Assembly: GCF_002159555.1 (NCBI RefSeq)
Contig: NZ_NFIV01000002.1
Span: 62,001 to 126,000 of the forward strand
Direction: 5' to 3'
Source of the DNA: Muribaculum sp. An289
GTDB lineage: Bacteria; Bacteroidota; Bacteroidia; Bacteroidales; UBA932
Length of the DNA stretch: 64,000 nt
Made by a program: the position numbers and the translations under genes. Shown here piece after piece: positions 27,283 through 35,561 of this stretch. Under the pieces are notes generated by a model. That model was not told the origin of the DNA. It made no database searches and was given only the letters and a program-made list of their open reading frames with translations. Within the stretch, counting starts at the first letter, position 1; every line of letters begins with the position of its first letter.

Positions 27283-27437
27283 TGGTGCTGATGCATTGGA
27301 ATGATGGTGCTGCTCTGTCGGAATGGTGGTGCTGCTTCGTCGGAATGGTGGTGCTACTCCTCAAACCAGATGCGCTAGCAAACTGCGCCGCACCCCGAAT
27401 GATGGTGCTGATGTGAGTTGAATTATGGTGCAGAAAT
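27276..27437. repeat. 22-bp tandem repeat with degenerate outliers
   Basis: Four adjoining 22-bp units start at 27276, 27298, 27320 and 27342, each opening GGAATGRTGGTGCTG. A fifth partial copy is at 27397-27413 and a shorter relative at 27425-27432. The first unit overlaps the stop codon of the fusion gene. It is not a terminator by sequence. Confidence 0.8.
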
Positions 27438-27486
27438 GCAAAATGCAAAAAAAAATCGCAGAAGTTAGCGGAAGTTCTTGGAAAAA

Positions 27487-27517
27487 TTTGTTAGTTCATG
27501 AAAAAGCATTATCTTTG
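27487..27517 (+). promoter_or_regulatory. tRNA-Asp promoter
   Basis: TTTG at 27487-27490, a 19-bp spacer and TATCTTTG at 27510-27517 match the consensus exactly. It lies 67 bp before the mature tRNA. Confidence 0.8.
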
Positions 27518-27584
27518 CAAACCCAAAATGGAAACCGTTTAAGCCGGTCGCCATTGATTGGGAATTTTACAACATTCATACCTT

Positions 27585-27662
27585 GGTGCGGTAGTTCAGT
27601 TTGGTTAGAATACCGGCCTGTCACGCCGGGGGTCGCGGGTTCGAGCCCCGTCCGCACCGCCA
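27585..27662 (+). tRNA. tRNA-Asp (GTC)
   Basis: A full cloverleaf can be drawn. The acceptor stem pairs GGTGCGG with CCGCACC, the anticodon stem CCGGC/GCCGG encloses the loop CTGTCAC with anticodon GTC at 27620-27622, and the T arm contains GGTTCGAGCC. A G discriminator and an encoded CCA end at 27662. The integrase gene of the mobile element begins 237 bp downstream. Confidence 0.96.
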
Positions 27663-27683
27663 AAAGATTTGGCAAATTAAAGC

Positions 27684-27718
27684 AAATCCTTGAAGTCCAA
27701 CCACTTCAAGGATTTTTT
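27684..27718 (+). terminator. Terminator after tRNA-Asp
   Basis: AAATCCTTGAAGT pairs with ACTTCAAGGATTT around a 6-base loop and runs into TTTTTT. This is a strong intrinsic terminator. Confidence 0.9.
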
Positions 27719-27773
27719 CGTATATGCCGGTAAGGCAAAATACGGCATTCTGGAGCAGTCTGAAGGTGGACTA

Positions 27774-27814
27774 AAAGGAGGACTTTTTTGAGGGCATTAA
27801 AGTCCTCCTTTTTA
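27774..27814. terminator. Inverted repeat / bidirectional terminator near the element's left end
   Basis: AAAAGGAGGACTTT pairs with AAAGTCCTCCTTTT, with T-tracts on both strands. It would shield the integrase from tRNA-side transcription. It may also be part of the attachment region. Confidence 0.7.
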
Positions 27815-27898
27815 GAGTATTTTTCATTGATTTGCAATGTTTTGCGCAAAAGGATTCTGGACACGGAAACATAATTTTGCAACCAAAAAACAAAGCGT

Positions 27899-29134
27899 AT
27901 GAACACCGAGAAATCCAGAAGCACTTTGAATGTGCTGTTTTGCATCAAGAAGCACAAGCTTCTAAAAAGTGGCGAAGCTCCTATCTTTGTCAGAATTACA
28001 ATTGACGGCAGGCGTCAGGAGATAATGATTAAACGCAGTATTCCTGCCGAACAATGGAATCAGGCAAAAGAATGCTCCAAAGGGAAAGATAGGACCGCAA
28101 AGGAACTGAATCATTATCTTGACACAGTACGGGCAAAAATTCTACAGATTCATAGTGACCTTATCAAAGAAGGCAGTCCGGTAACTTCCGAAGCTGTCAG
28201 GGACAGGTTTTACGGCAGGAATCCTGAAAAACATACTCTGTTGGGTATATATGCCGAGCACAACAGAAAATGCCGGGAACTCATAGGGCGGGAATATACG
28301 GAATCGACAGTTGAAAAATTCGATACCGGTATCAACCGGCTGAAAGAATTTATCACCACCTGCTGCGGCAAGGACAATCTGACATTGGATGAGGTGAGTG
28401 GCCAATTTATCCGTGATTTCGATTTTTGGCTGAAAACCGAGAAGAAGATGCAGCACAATTCTGCACTCAAGCATTTGAAAATACTGAAGAAAATAGTGAG
28501 GATTGCCCTTGCCAATGGATGGATAAAGAAAGATCCTTTCTTCGGCATCCATCTTAAAAGGTATGAAGTCAATATAGAGTTCCTCTCAAGGGAAGAACTG
28601 GAGGTGTTGATTAACAAGACGTTCTCCATTCAGAGGCTGGAGCAAGTCCGTGATATATTTGTCTTCTGCTGTTTCACCGGCCTGGCATTCATTGATGTCC
28701 TGCAACTGACAAATGAACATCTGATAAAGGACAATAACGGTGCGTTGTGGATACGCAAGGCCCGTCAGAAGACACATCAGATGAGCAATATCCCCGTATT
28801 GACACCTGCAAGGAAAATTATAGAAAAATATGCCGGACATCCTGACTGCGTTGATAAAGGGGTCCTTCTGCCAGTCATAAGCAACCAGAAGATGAACGCC
28901 TACCTGAAGGAGATAGCCGACCTTTGCGGAATAAAAAAGCGGCTGACAACGCATATTGCCCGTCATACGGCGGCCACGGTCGTGTTCCTCGCCAATGAGG
29001 TTTCAATGGAAAATGTGGCGAAGATACTCGGCCACGCCAACATAAAAATGACCCAGCATTATGCGAAAGTGCTGGACAGCTCCATCATGAGGGACATGCA
29101 GAAAGTAGAGATGAACTTCTCCAAGGCATTGTAA
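27899..29134 (+). CDS. int: Tyrosine integrase of the conjugative element
   Basis: The 411-residue recombinase has an N-terminal Arm-DNA-binding part, a SAM-like core-binding domain (about residues 105-200) and a C-terminal catalytic domain. Seen are HIARH (the HxxR box), GHANIKMTQHYAKV with the nucleophilic tyrosine, and the lysine-containing strand. The first catalytic arginine is missing: the usual TGLR reads FTGLAFID. This is known for IntDOT-like enzymes. It integrates and, with excisionases, excises the element. It is the leftmost gene, next to tRNA-Asp. Confidence 0.94.
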   Translation: MNTEKSRSTLNVLFCIKKHKLLKSGEAPIFVRITIDGRRQEIMIKRSIPAEQWNQAKECSKGKDRTAKELNHYLDTVRAKILQIHSDLIKEGSPVTSEAVRDRFYGRNPEKHTLLGIYAEHNRKCRELIGREYTESTVEKFDTGINRLKEFITTCCGKDNLTLDEVSGQFIRDFDFWLKTEKKMQHNSALKHLKILKKIVRIALANGWIKKDPFFGIHLKRYEVNIEFLSREELEVLINKTFSIQRLEQVRDIFVFCCFTGLAFIDVLQLTNEHLIKDNNGALWIRKARQKTHQMSNIPVLTPARKIIEKYAGHPDCVDKGVLLPVISNQKMNAYLKEIADLCGIKKRLTTHIARHTAATVVFLANEVSMENVAKILGHANIKMTQHYAKVLDSSIMRDMQKVEMNFSKAL

Positions 29135-29136
29135 TT

Positions 29137-29541
29137 ATGGAACGAGGTATAATAAAAATCGAGAACGGCGAGATAATCATTCCCGATACCCCCGTGTGGA
29201 TGACCGTAGGGGAAATGTCCGACCTGTTCATGGTAAGCGCATACGGGATACGTAAGGCGTTAAGGCAGATTTTCAGAAGCGGAATAATGGATGAGCATGA
29301 TGCCGTCAGGCCGTTCCCTTATGCGGAGGGCTGCTATGCCGAGGCGTATAATATGGAGGCGGTGGCTGCCGTCGCATTCCGCATCAATGCGGCAGCCTGC
29401 CGCAGGTTCCGCGAACTCATGTTGCGGAGGTTTATGGAAAAGAGCCTTGACTTTTATATCTGCATACCGGCAGCGGACTGCAATCATAGAACCGGATATG
29501 ATGCGGCTCAGGTATGGCAGGAACGGCATAAACTGTCATGA
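29137..29541 (+). CDS. RhuM-like protein
   Basis: The 134-residue protein starts 2 bp after the integrase stop and is probably co-translated with it. It follows the RhuM family pattern: VWMTVGEMSDLFMVSAYGIRK resembles the VW-T---A-LF-V HTH-like opening. YNMEAVAAVAFRINAAACRRFREL resembles the YNLDAI--VGYRV-S--A--FR core. The family was named after a Salmonella pathogenicity-island gene and its biochemical role is unknown; the fold suggests DNA binding. A role in controlling integration is inferred from the position only. Confidence 0.7.
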   Translation: MERGIIKIENGEIIIPDTPVWMTVGEMSDLFMVSAYGIRKALRQIFRSGIMDEHDAVRPFPYAEGCYAEAYNMEAVAAVAFRINAAACRRFRELMLRRFMEKSLDFYICIPAADCNHRTGYDAAQVWQERHKLS

Positions 29542-29552
29542 GTGCAATAATT

Positions 29553-29593
29553 AAAAGCGGAGGGCTTTCAAATCAGAAGGTCCTCCGCTTTTT
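29553..29593. terminator. Bidirectional terminator between convergent genes
   Basis: AAAAGCGGAGG pairs with CCTCCGCTTTT, giving T-tracts on both strands. It separates the integrase/RhuM pair from the minus-strand HTH genes. Confidence 0.88.
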
Positions 29594-29608
29594 CATTTCC
29601 GGTGTCGC

Positions 29609-29911
29609 TCATTCCATTTCCCTGAAAGCCGGACGGTAGGCATCATCAAGCATCCTCTCCAGATCACTTTCCCGGTACAGGACCTTGCCGCCAAGCATGA
29701 TATAGGATATGCGGCCGTCATTGCGGTAGTCCTGCAATGTCCTTCTGCTGATTCTCAGCCTCTGGGATACATCCCTGTCTGTCAGATACCTCTCACCTCT
29801 GAGCAGCGGCCTGTGCTCCTCGTGGTGTGATTCCAATTTTTTCAGCATAGCGGCCATTCGTCCGAAAAGGCCGGCTATTCTCTCGTGATCCTTGTCAATC
29901 AACTCATTCAT
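29609..29911 (-). CDS. Excisionase-type helix-turn-helix protein
   Basis: The 100-residue protein has a MerR-like/HTH_17 DNA-binding motif at about residues 45-90: DRDVSQRLRISRRTLQDYRN, then the DGRISYIMLGGKVLYRESDLE wing. Such small proteins bend DNA at attachment sites or act as regulators; Xis2d of CTnDOT is of this kind. It is downstream of, and in the same direction as, a second HTH gene, so the two form a pair. Confidence 0.82.
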   Translation of the reverse strand: MNELIDKDHERIAGLFGRMAAMLKKLESHHEEHRPLLRGERYLTDRDVSQRLRISRRTLQDYRNDGRISYIMLGGKVLYRESDLERMLDDAYRPAFREME

Positions 29912-29935
29912 AAATAATAGTTTTAGATATCTTTG

Positions 29936-30232
29936 TTATTTTTTAATCCTGAATTTTCCATTTTCTGATACCGAGACAAACCGTAGGATGTCCTCCTCCT
30001 TATAGAAAATCTTGTGATTGATCCTGCTGTACGGAAGCGCACCGCTGTCCCGTAAAGTCTGCAAAGTGCGCGGGCAGATATTGAGCATCAGGCATACATC
30101 CTGATTGTCGAGCCATCCGGACATGGACTTCGCCTTTCCATTGCCGTATATGGTCTCAATGCTGTCCATGAACCTTTCCATCCGGTCCAAAAGATCCTCG
30201 AAAGTCTTTTTTTCTACATTAACTATCTCCAT
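29936..30232 (-). CDS. Excisionase-type helix-turn-helix protein
   Basis: I use the ATG at 30232, because the family-like sequence starts there and the upstream extension has no conserved features. The product is 98 residues. The HTH motif is NQDVCLMLNICPRTLQTLRDS, followed by ALPYSRINHKIFYKEEDILRF. It is divergent from a third HTH gene at 30470. The pair with the gene downstream resembles xis2c-xis2d of CTnDOT, although in a different arrangement. Confidence 0.82.
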   Translation of the reverse strand: MEIVNVEKKTFEDLLDRMERFMDSIETIYGNGKAKSMSGWLDNQDVCLMLNICPRTLQTLRDSGALPYSRINHKIFYKEEDILRFVSVSENGKFRIKK

Positions 30233-30392
30233 ATTCCAAAATTTTATTGATTCAACACTGTTTCCTGTTCCGGTGACATTCCGGTCCGGCAAAAATATCC
30301 TCGGCGGACATCCGTCCGTCCATGCCATAGACACAAGGAAGCGACTGTCTCCTCTTCCGTGCGACACCGGAGCCATACCGCAGGAAAAATCA

Positions 30393-30442
30393 TCCGTGAG
30401 TCACCCGTGTGTCCCGTAACGGTCATTCCGTGAATCATGACC
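30393..30442. promoter_or_regulatory. Candidate operator in the divergent HTH intergenic region
   Basis: Two direct repeats, TCCGTGAGTCA (30393-30403) and TCCGTGAATCA (30427-30437), lie 34 bp apart. The second is inside the inverted repeat GGTCAT-N10-ATGACC (30421-30442). They lie just upstream of the plus-strand HTH gene that heads the excision module, so they may bind RteC or one of the HTH proteins. Confidence 0.45.
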
Positions 30443-30469
30443 TTTGTCCCAGGTAAAAAGGGAAACGAT

Positions 30470-30835
30470 ATGGAAATGACATTCAACAAAGAGACTTTCA
30501 CGGCATTCGCATCGGAAGTCCTCGCGAGACTGGACAGACAGGAGCGCATGATAGCCTCCCTGCACGGAGACTGGAAACCGAAGGACCTTAAGGAAGTGAA
30601 ACTGCTTGACGGGGAGCGGCTGTTCGACAACCAGGACCTGTGCCTGCTGCTGCAGGTGAGCAAGCGGAGCCTCCAGCGTTACCGCAGTTCCGGTGCGCTC
30701 GCATACCACCTGCTCTGGCACAAGACCTATTACAAGGAATCGGATGTGCTGGACTTCATAGCAAGACACATGAAGCATTTCAAGAAAGAGAACATCGGGC
30801 AGTTCAAGGCCCGTATCAATGTATCATTCAAATAA
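30470..30835 (+). CDS. Excisionase-type helix-turn-helix protein heading the excision operon
   Basis: I start at the ATG at 30470, preceded by AAAGGGAAA; an ATG at 30437 is in frame but lacks a better site. The product is 121 residues. The HTH is DNQDLCLLLQVSKRSLQRYRS, followed by GALAYHLLWHKTYYKESDVLDF. It is 9 bp upstream of the DUF4099/DUF3945 gene and topB, matching the CTnDOT excision operon xis2c-xis2d-orf3-exc, in which RteC activates transcription. Which Xis protein it corresponds to is not clear. Confidence 0.82.
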   Translation: MEMTFNKETFTAFASEVLARLDRQERMIASLHGDWKPKDLKEVKLLDGERLFDNQDLCLLLQVSKRSLQRYRSSGALAYHLLWHKTYYKESDVLDFIARHMKHFKKENIGQFKARINVSFK

Positions 30836-30844
30836 TAAAATCTT

Positions 30845-32380
30845 ATGGCAAAGAAAACCGACGAAAAGGACATCCTGCTCGTCCGTGACGAGAAGACGGG
30901 CGAACTCGGTGTCGTGGGCGGACTCCGGAGCGACGGGTCGCCCAGAACAGTCCCGGCGAAGCCGGAACATTCAAAGGATTTCATGACATTTGACCGTCAC
31001 GGAGACCTTATTGACAATTTTTTCAAGAATTTTTTCAGACAGTGCAAGGATCCATCCCGTTTCGGCTTCTACCGGATTGCGGCAGACCAGGCGGAGAAAC
31101 TGCTGGAAGTGATGAAGGAGCTTCTGAAAAATCCAGCCGCCAATGCGGAACTGCTCTCCCCTCACAAGGTGGACACTTCCGGTTATGAGAAAACAGTGAC
31201 AGAAGAAGAAAAAAATTTAAACGGACAACAGGAAACACAAACAGAAAAAGAAATGGAACAGGACAACAGAAAACCCGAAAACGGACAGGATGCACCGTCC
31301 GAGAAGAAAGGCTACCAGCCTATTGACGAAAGCAGAATCGACTGGGAAAAATTCGAGGCGCAGTACGGACTGACCCGTGAGGACCTTGAGAAATCCAAAA
31401 GTCTTGACAAGCTGCTCAACTACCGCAAGTCCGAGCCTCTGACCGTGCGTGTGGAGGTGTTGGGCGAAATACAGGAACTCGGCGCAAGGCTGGAACTGAA
31501 GAGGATGCCGGACGGCAGCGTGGACTTCGTTCCGGACTTCGTGCGGAAGGAACCGAGGCTTGACGAGCCGCACAAAGGGTACACATTCACCGATGAGGAC
31601 AGGAAGGCACTCCGTCAAACAGGCAATCTCGGACGTGTGGTGAATCTCGCAGACAAGGATACCGGGGAGTTGGTCCCGTCGTACATCAGCATCGACCGCT
31701 TTACTAACAGAATAGAGGATGTGCCGGTGAACAAGGTGCGCATTGCGGACAGAATCGGCAAGACGGAAATCAACGAGAATGAGCGCAACCTGCTCAGAGC
31801 CGGCGGCTATGTCCATAAAGAGATAGAGCTGGCCAACGGCCGGAAGTTCCAGACCATCCTGCAGGTCAGTGCGTTGGACAGAAGCGTGGAGTTCGTTCCG
31901 AGGACAGCCCGGATATGGCAGGGCGAGCAGCATGGACAGAGGGAAAACCGCAGGAGAAGCGCCTCTCAGGAGAACGGAGGCGAAGTCAGGAAGAACAGCC
32001 GCCAGTGGACTGACGAGAACGGCAACATCAAGCCTATCGGTAAATGGAAAGGCGTGGAACTGACTGAACAGCAGAAAGCAGATTATATCTCCGGCAAGAC
32101 CGTCCGTCTGGAGAATGTCCCGGACAAGCAGGGCAATCCCGCCACAATATACATCAAGTTCAACATGGAGAAAGGCCGCCCGTTCCGGTATGACACCGAT
32201 CCGGACAAGGGCCAGGTCATAGCCCCGTCCAATGAAAGCCGTACCCAGATAGCCGTGAACAACGAAGGAAAGACCAATGAGGCCACCAAGCATATAAAGG
32301 AGCCGCTGCAGCAGGGGCAGACTGCGCCTGTAAATGAGGGACAGCAACGTCAGCAGAGGAGCAAAGGCGTAAGAATATGA
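30845..32380 (+). CDS. DUF4099/DUF3945 protein (orf3-like)
   Basis: The 511-residue hydrophilic protein has an N-terminal part of unknown type (KDILLVRDEKTGELGVVGGL), a GFYRIAADQAEKLL segment, a charged linker (about residues 115-155) and a central DUF4099-like region (DWEKFEAQYGLTREDLE). Repeated DUF3945-like modules follow, seen twice as FTDEDRKALRQTGNLGRVVNL and IKPIGKWKGVELTEQQ. The family occurs only with topoisomerase III genes in Bacteroidales elements. It occupies the place of orf3 in the CTnDOT excision operon, which is not essential there. The molecular function is unknown. Confidence 0.85.
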   Translation: MAKKTDEKDILLVRDEKTGELGVVGGLRSDGSPRTVPAKPEHSKDFMTFDRHGDLIDNFFKNFFRQCKDPSRFGFYRIAADQAEKLLEVMKELLKNPAANAELLSPHKVDTSGYEKTVTEEEKNLNGQQETQTEKEMEQDNRKPENGQDAPSEKKGYQPIDESRIDWEKFEAQYGLTREDLEKSKSLDKLLNYRKSEPLTVRVEVLGEIQELGARLELKRMPDGSVDFVPDFVRKEPRLDEPHKGYTFTDEDRKALRQTGNLGRVVNLADKDTGELVPSYISIDRFTNRIEDVPVNKVRIADRIGKTEINENERNLLRAGGYVHKEIELANGRKFQTILQVSALDRSVEFVPRTARIWQGEQHGQRENRRRSASQENGGEVRKNSRQWTDENGNIKPIGKWKGVELTEQQKADYISGKTVRLENVPDKQGNPATIYIKFNMEKGRPFRYDTDPDKGQVIAPSNESRTQIAVNNEGKTNEATKHIKEPLQQGQTAPVNEGQQRQQRSKGVRI

Positions 32381-32418
32381 CAAACCACCACTGAATCCGC
32401 AATAAAACAAGAAAGAAT

Positions 32419-34530
32419 ATGAAGACAATAATCGCAGAAAAACCGAGTGTCGCCCGTGAAATCGCCCGAATCGTCGGAGCGACAAAACTGGAAGAAGGCT
32501 ATATGTATGGAGGCGGCTACTATGTCACATGGGCGCTGGGGCATCTGGTGCAGCTTTCATTCCCGGAAGGCTACGGCATCAAAGGTTTCCAGAGGGACAA
32601 TCTTCCTGTCATCCCCGATGAGTTCCTGCTCGTACCCCGTCAGGTGCGCACAGAGAAAGGCTACAAGACCGACAGCGGCGTGATGAAGCAGATAAGGACC
32701 ATCACAAAACTGTTCAATGACAGCGACCGTATAATAGTGGCTACCGATGCAGGCCGTGAGGGAGAGCTGATTTTCCGTTACCTTTACCATCATATAGGTT
32801 GTGCCGTGCCGTTCGACCGTCTTTGGATCAGTTCGCTTACCGATAAGGCCATCCGCGACGGACTGGACAGTCTGGAGGATGGAACAAAATACGACAATCT
32901 ATATCTTGCCGCGAAATCCCGCAGTGAGGCCGACTGGCTCGTAGGCATCAACGGTACACAGGCTCTTACGGTGGCCGCAGGGCGCGGCACTTACTCCGTC
33001 GGACGGGTGCAGACACCTACACTTGCGATGGTGTGTGCCCGTTTCTGGGAGAACAAGAGGTTTGTCCCGCAGGATGTGTTCCAGACCCATTTCTCCACGC
33101 AGGGCAAGGATGCGGACAGCGTAGTGAAATTCTCTTCCGCCGTGAAATGGAATGTAAAAAGCGGAGCTGCCGAAGTTTATAATATATTGAGAGAAACAGG
33201 AAGGGCTACAGTCCTTTCCGTGGAACGCAAGGAGACAGTGCAGGATACCCCTCTTTTGTATGACCTGACTGCATTGCAGAAGGATGCCAATGCGAGGTTC
33301 GGCTTTACTGCGGAGCAGACCCTTGCCATCGCTCAGAAACTGTATGAGTCGAAACTCATCACCTATCCGAGGACGGGCAGCCGTTACATTCCCGAAGATG
33401 TGTTCGCAGGTATTCCGGCGCTGCTGAAAGGATTGAGGAACAATCCGAAGTGGGATACTGTAGCGGGGAGGATGAGACAGCTTTCGAGGCGCAGTGTGGA
33501 CGATACGAAAGTGACCGACCATCATGCGCTGCTGCCTACCGGAGTCAAGCCGATGCTGTTCGCCAAGGAAGAGACCCTGATTTACGACATGATCATCAGC
33601 CGTATGCTGGAGGCATTCTCCGAGAAGTGCATCAAGGATGTGACGACAGTTAAAGCGGAATGTGGCGGTGCGGAGTTCGTGGCGAAGGGTTATGTGGTCA
33701 GGCAGCACGGCTGGCGCTCCGTGAGGAACGAGAAGGAGGAGGGCGAGGAGAACGAAGAGAATACCGTCCTGCCGGAATGGAGCGAGGGCGATATCCTTCC
33801 TATAATGGGATGTTCTATGACCGAAGGGAAGACAAAACCCAGGCCGTTCCATACGGAAGCGTCCCTGCTCGCCGCAATGGAGACCGCAGGAAAGGAAGTG
33901 GAGGATGAGGAAATGAGGCAGGCGATGAAGGACTGCGGCATCGGCACTCCGGCCACCCGTGCGGCCATTATAGAGACACTGCTAAGGCGGGAGTACATCG
34001 TGCGCTCCAAGAAAAGCCTCGTTCCGACAGAAAAAGGACTTGCCCTCTATTCCATTGTCAGAGGAATGGACATCGCCAATGTTGAGATGACGGGACAGTG
34101 GGAAGCTGCGCTGGCAAAAATCGAACGGGGCGAACTGCCTTCGGAGGCGTTCATGAGGGACATCGAATCCTATACCCGCCGGATTACGACCGATCTGCTG
34201 GCGTGCGACAAGATTTTCGGGCACAAGGATTCCGGCATAAGCTGTCCGAAATGCGGCAGCGGCCGCATGCAGTTCTATGGAAAGGTCGTGCGCTGCGACA
34301 ATACGGACTGCGGACTTCCTGTTTTCCGCCAGATAGCCGGAAAGACCCTTTCCGACACGGAGATGACGGAACTGCTGAGGAACGGGCAGACAGGACTGCT
34401 CAACGGTTTCCGGAGCAAGCAGGGCAAGCCGTTCAGTGCGGTTGTCGCCTTTGACAGTGATTTCAATACGGTTTTCGAGTTCCCTGAAGAAAAGAAGAAG
34501 CCGGGAAGAAAGGGTAGAAAAAAGAAATAA
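32419..34530 (+). CDS. topB: DNA topoisomerase III (exc-like)
   Basis: The 703-residue type IA topoisomerase has an N-terminal TOPRIM domain (IIAEKPSVAREIAR, ATDAGREGELIFR) and the active-site tyrosine near residue 316 in LITYPRTGSRY. It also has GIGTPATRAAIIE and a C-terminal zinc ribbon (CPKCGSG, CDNTDCG). It relaxes or decatenates DNA through a transient 5'-phosphotyrosine link. The homologous Exc protein of CTnDOT is needed for excision in vivo. It is followed by a strong terminator. Confidence 0.95.
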   Translation: MKTIIAEKPSVAREIARIVGATKLEEGYMYGGGYYVTWALGHLVQLSFPEGYGIKGFQRDNLPVIPDEFLLVPRQVRTEKGYKTDSGVMKQIRTITKLFNDSDRIIVATDAGREGELIFRYLYHHIGCAVPFDRLWISSLTDKAIRDGLDSLEDGTKYDNLYLAAKSRSEADWLVGINGTQALTVAAGRGTYSVGRVQTPTLAMVCARFWENKRFVPQDVFQTHFSTQGKDADSVVKFSSAVKWNVKSGAAEVYNILRETGRATVLSVERKETVQDTPLLYDLTALQKDANARFGFTAEQTLAIAQKLYESKLITYPRTGSRYIPEDVFAGIPALLKGLRNNPKWDTVAGRMRQLSRRSVDDTKVTDHHALLPTGVKPMLFAKEETLIYDMIISRMLEAFSEKCIKDVTTVKAECGGAEFVAKGYVVRQHGWRSVRNEKEEGEENEENTVLPEWSEGDILPIMGCSMTEGKTKPRPFHTEASLLAAMETAGKEVEDEEMRQAMKDCGIGTPATRAAIIETLLRREYIVRSKKSLVPTEKGLALYSIVRGMDIANVEMTGQWEAALAKIERGELPSEAFMRDIESYTRRITTDLLACDKIFGHKDSGISCPKCGSGRMQFYGKVVRCDNTDCGLPVFRQIAGKTLSDTEMTELLRNGQTGLLNGFRSKQGKPFSAVVAFDSDFNTVFEFPEEKKKPGRKGRKKK

Positions 34531-34602
34531 TTGTGTAATTTCGCCACTGATTCGTAAGATAAACTGTTTCCCCCATCAAATGGCAGAAATATGTTTTACT
34601 GC

Positions 34603-34614
34603 GGATTTAGTGGT
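34603..34614 (+). repeat. 12-bp element-wide motif, copy 1
   Basis: GGATTTAGTGGT occurs here between topB and its terminator, again at 59047-59058 upstream of mobA, and on the minus strand at 61670-61681 between traD and traE. Confidence 0.6.
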
Positions 34615-34615
34615 G

Positions 34616-34644
34616 GCACCCGGAGGGATACCGGGTGCTTTTTT
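34616..34644 (+). terminator. Terminator of the excision operon
   Basis: GCACCCGG pairs perfectly with CCGGGTGC around a 7-base loop, followed by TTTTTT. Confidence 0.92.
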
Positions 34645-35059
34645 ATATTAAACTCATTATATGAGTTGCATTATTGAAATTATCAATCCGTTCCAACGCA
34701 ACCGAACTACTTTTAGATTTAGATACGAAATGATGTGATGGATAAGCTGTAATAGCATCTTTTATTTTCTGTTTGCTTGTTCCTAAAGTACAGGCGCAGA
34801 TAGCTACATCGCAATTATATGACTGTAAATGTAACAGATGATTCCTAACAGAACAAGAACCAATTGCATAATCTCCTTGTGTTACAATTCCAATTCTTTT
34901 TCCGGGAATTTCAAGAACATCTAAGCAGTCATCGTTGCTTAAATCTTGAAAAGCATTAGCAACTTGTGCATAACCGGCTTGTAAAAGGAGCGAATAAACG
35001 ATATTCAATGTTTTTGTTTTTCCACTATTTGAAAAACCCTCTAATGCAATCACTTTCAT
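34643..35059 (-). CDS. Small P-loop NTP-binding protein of unknown role
   Basis: I start at the ATG at 35059 because the P-loop domain begins there (138 residues). Walker A is EGFSNSGKTKTLN at residues 7-19. A hydrophobic strand, CDVAICACTLG, may serve as Walker B although its aspartate is at the start of the strand. The rest is unfamiliar. The gene is clearly more AT-rich than its neighbours and runs against them, so it is probably a late insertion. A possible -7 element for it is CAAAATTA at 35086-35093 (minus strand TAATTTTG). No function can be given beyond nucleotide binding. Confidence 0.75.
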   Translation of the reverse strand: MKVIALEGFSNSGKTKTLNIVYSLLLQAGYAQVANAFQDLSNDDCLDVLEIPGKRIGIVTQGDYAIGSCSVRNHLLHLQSYNCDVAICACTLGTSKQKIKDAITAYPSHHFVSKSKSSSVALERIDNFNNATHIMSLI

Positions 35060-35120
35060 AATAAAACGACTTTGATAAACGAATACAAAATTAACAATAA
35101 ATCCACAAAATCCGAGTAAA

Positions 35121-35561
35121 ATGAAACATAACAATCAACCTGCGGTACTGTCCTACTACGGACTGTACCTGCGGCAATATCTTAAAGAAAATCACCCTGA
35201 CAAACCCGTTGATGCGGATTTCATCGCCTTGCGTGACAAGGAGGCTTCCGATACTTTCGAGCAGGCCCGTCGGGAAGGCCGTCCGGTGGATGGAGCACAG
35301 GAACTGGCGATGCAGACTCTCCTGCAGGGGCTTCATTTCTCCGAATACCGTACTCTCGTAGAAGTACTGGAGAACGAGTTTGCAGATACAGTGCCGCCGG
35401 AAAAAGTGCATCCGCTTGCGATGGAACTGCTTCCGGAATTCAAGGAAATCTTCTCCGGTTATCCGCTTTCGGACGATTTCGCCCATTCATCCGAATATAC
35501 CCGGCTTTATACAGAACTGACCGGAGCGGCAGCCATCCATATCGACGAGTATGGCATTTAA
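35121..35561 (+). CDS. DUF1896 family protein
   Basis: The 146-residue hydrophilic protein begins with [18 protein letters not shown], the usual opening of the DUF1896 family found next to the large methylase/helicase gene in Bacteroidales conjugative transposons. It is mostly helical and acidic. It overlaps the next gene by 11 bp, which points to translational coupling and a shared task. The biochemical function is unknown. Confidence 0.82.
   Translation: MKHNNQPAVLSYYGLYLRQYLKENHPDKPVDADFIALRDKEASDTFEQARREGRPVDGAQELAMQTLLQGLHFSEYRTLVEVLENEFADTVPPEKVHPLAMELLPEFKEIFSGYPLSDDFAHSSEYTRLYTELTGAAAIHIDEYGI

Noticed and set aside
27276-27437. CRISPR array or terminator at the tandem repeats
   Set aside because: The 22-bp units adjoin without spacers and do not form a stable stem with a T-tract.
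31217-32485. A 422-codon minus-strand frame opposite the DUF4099/DUF3945 gene
   Set aside because: The plus strand fits a known element-borne family in the expected place; the antisense frame has no motif and overlaps topB.
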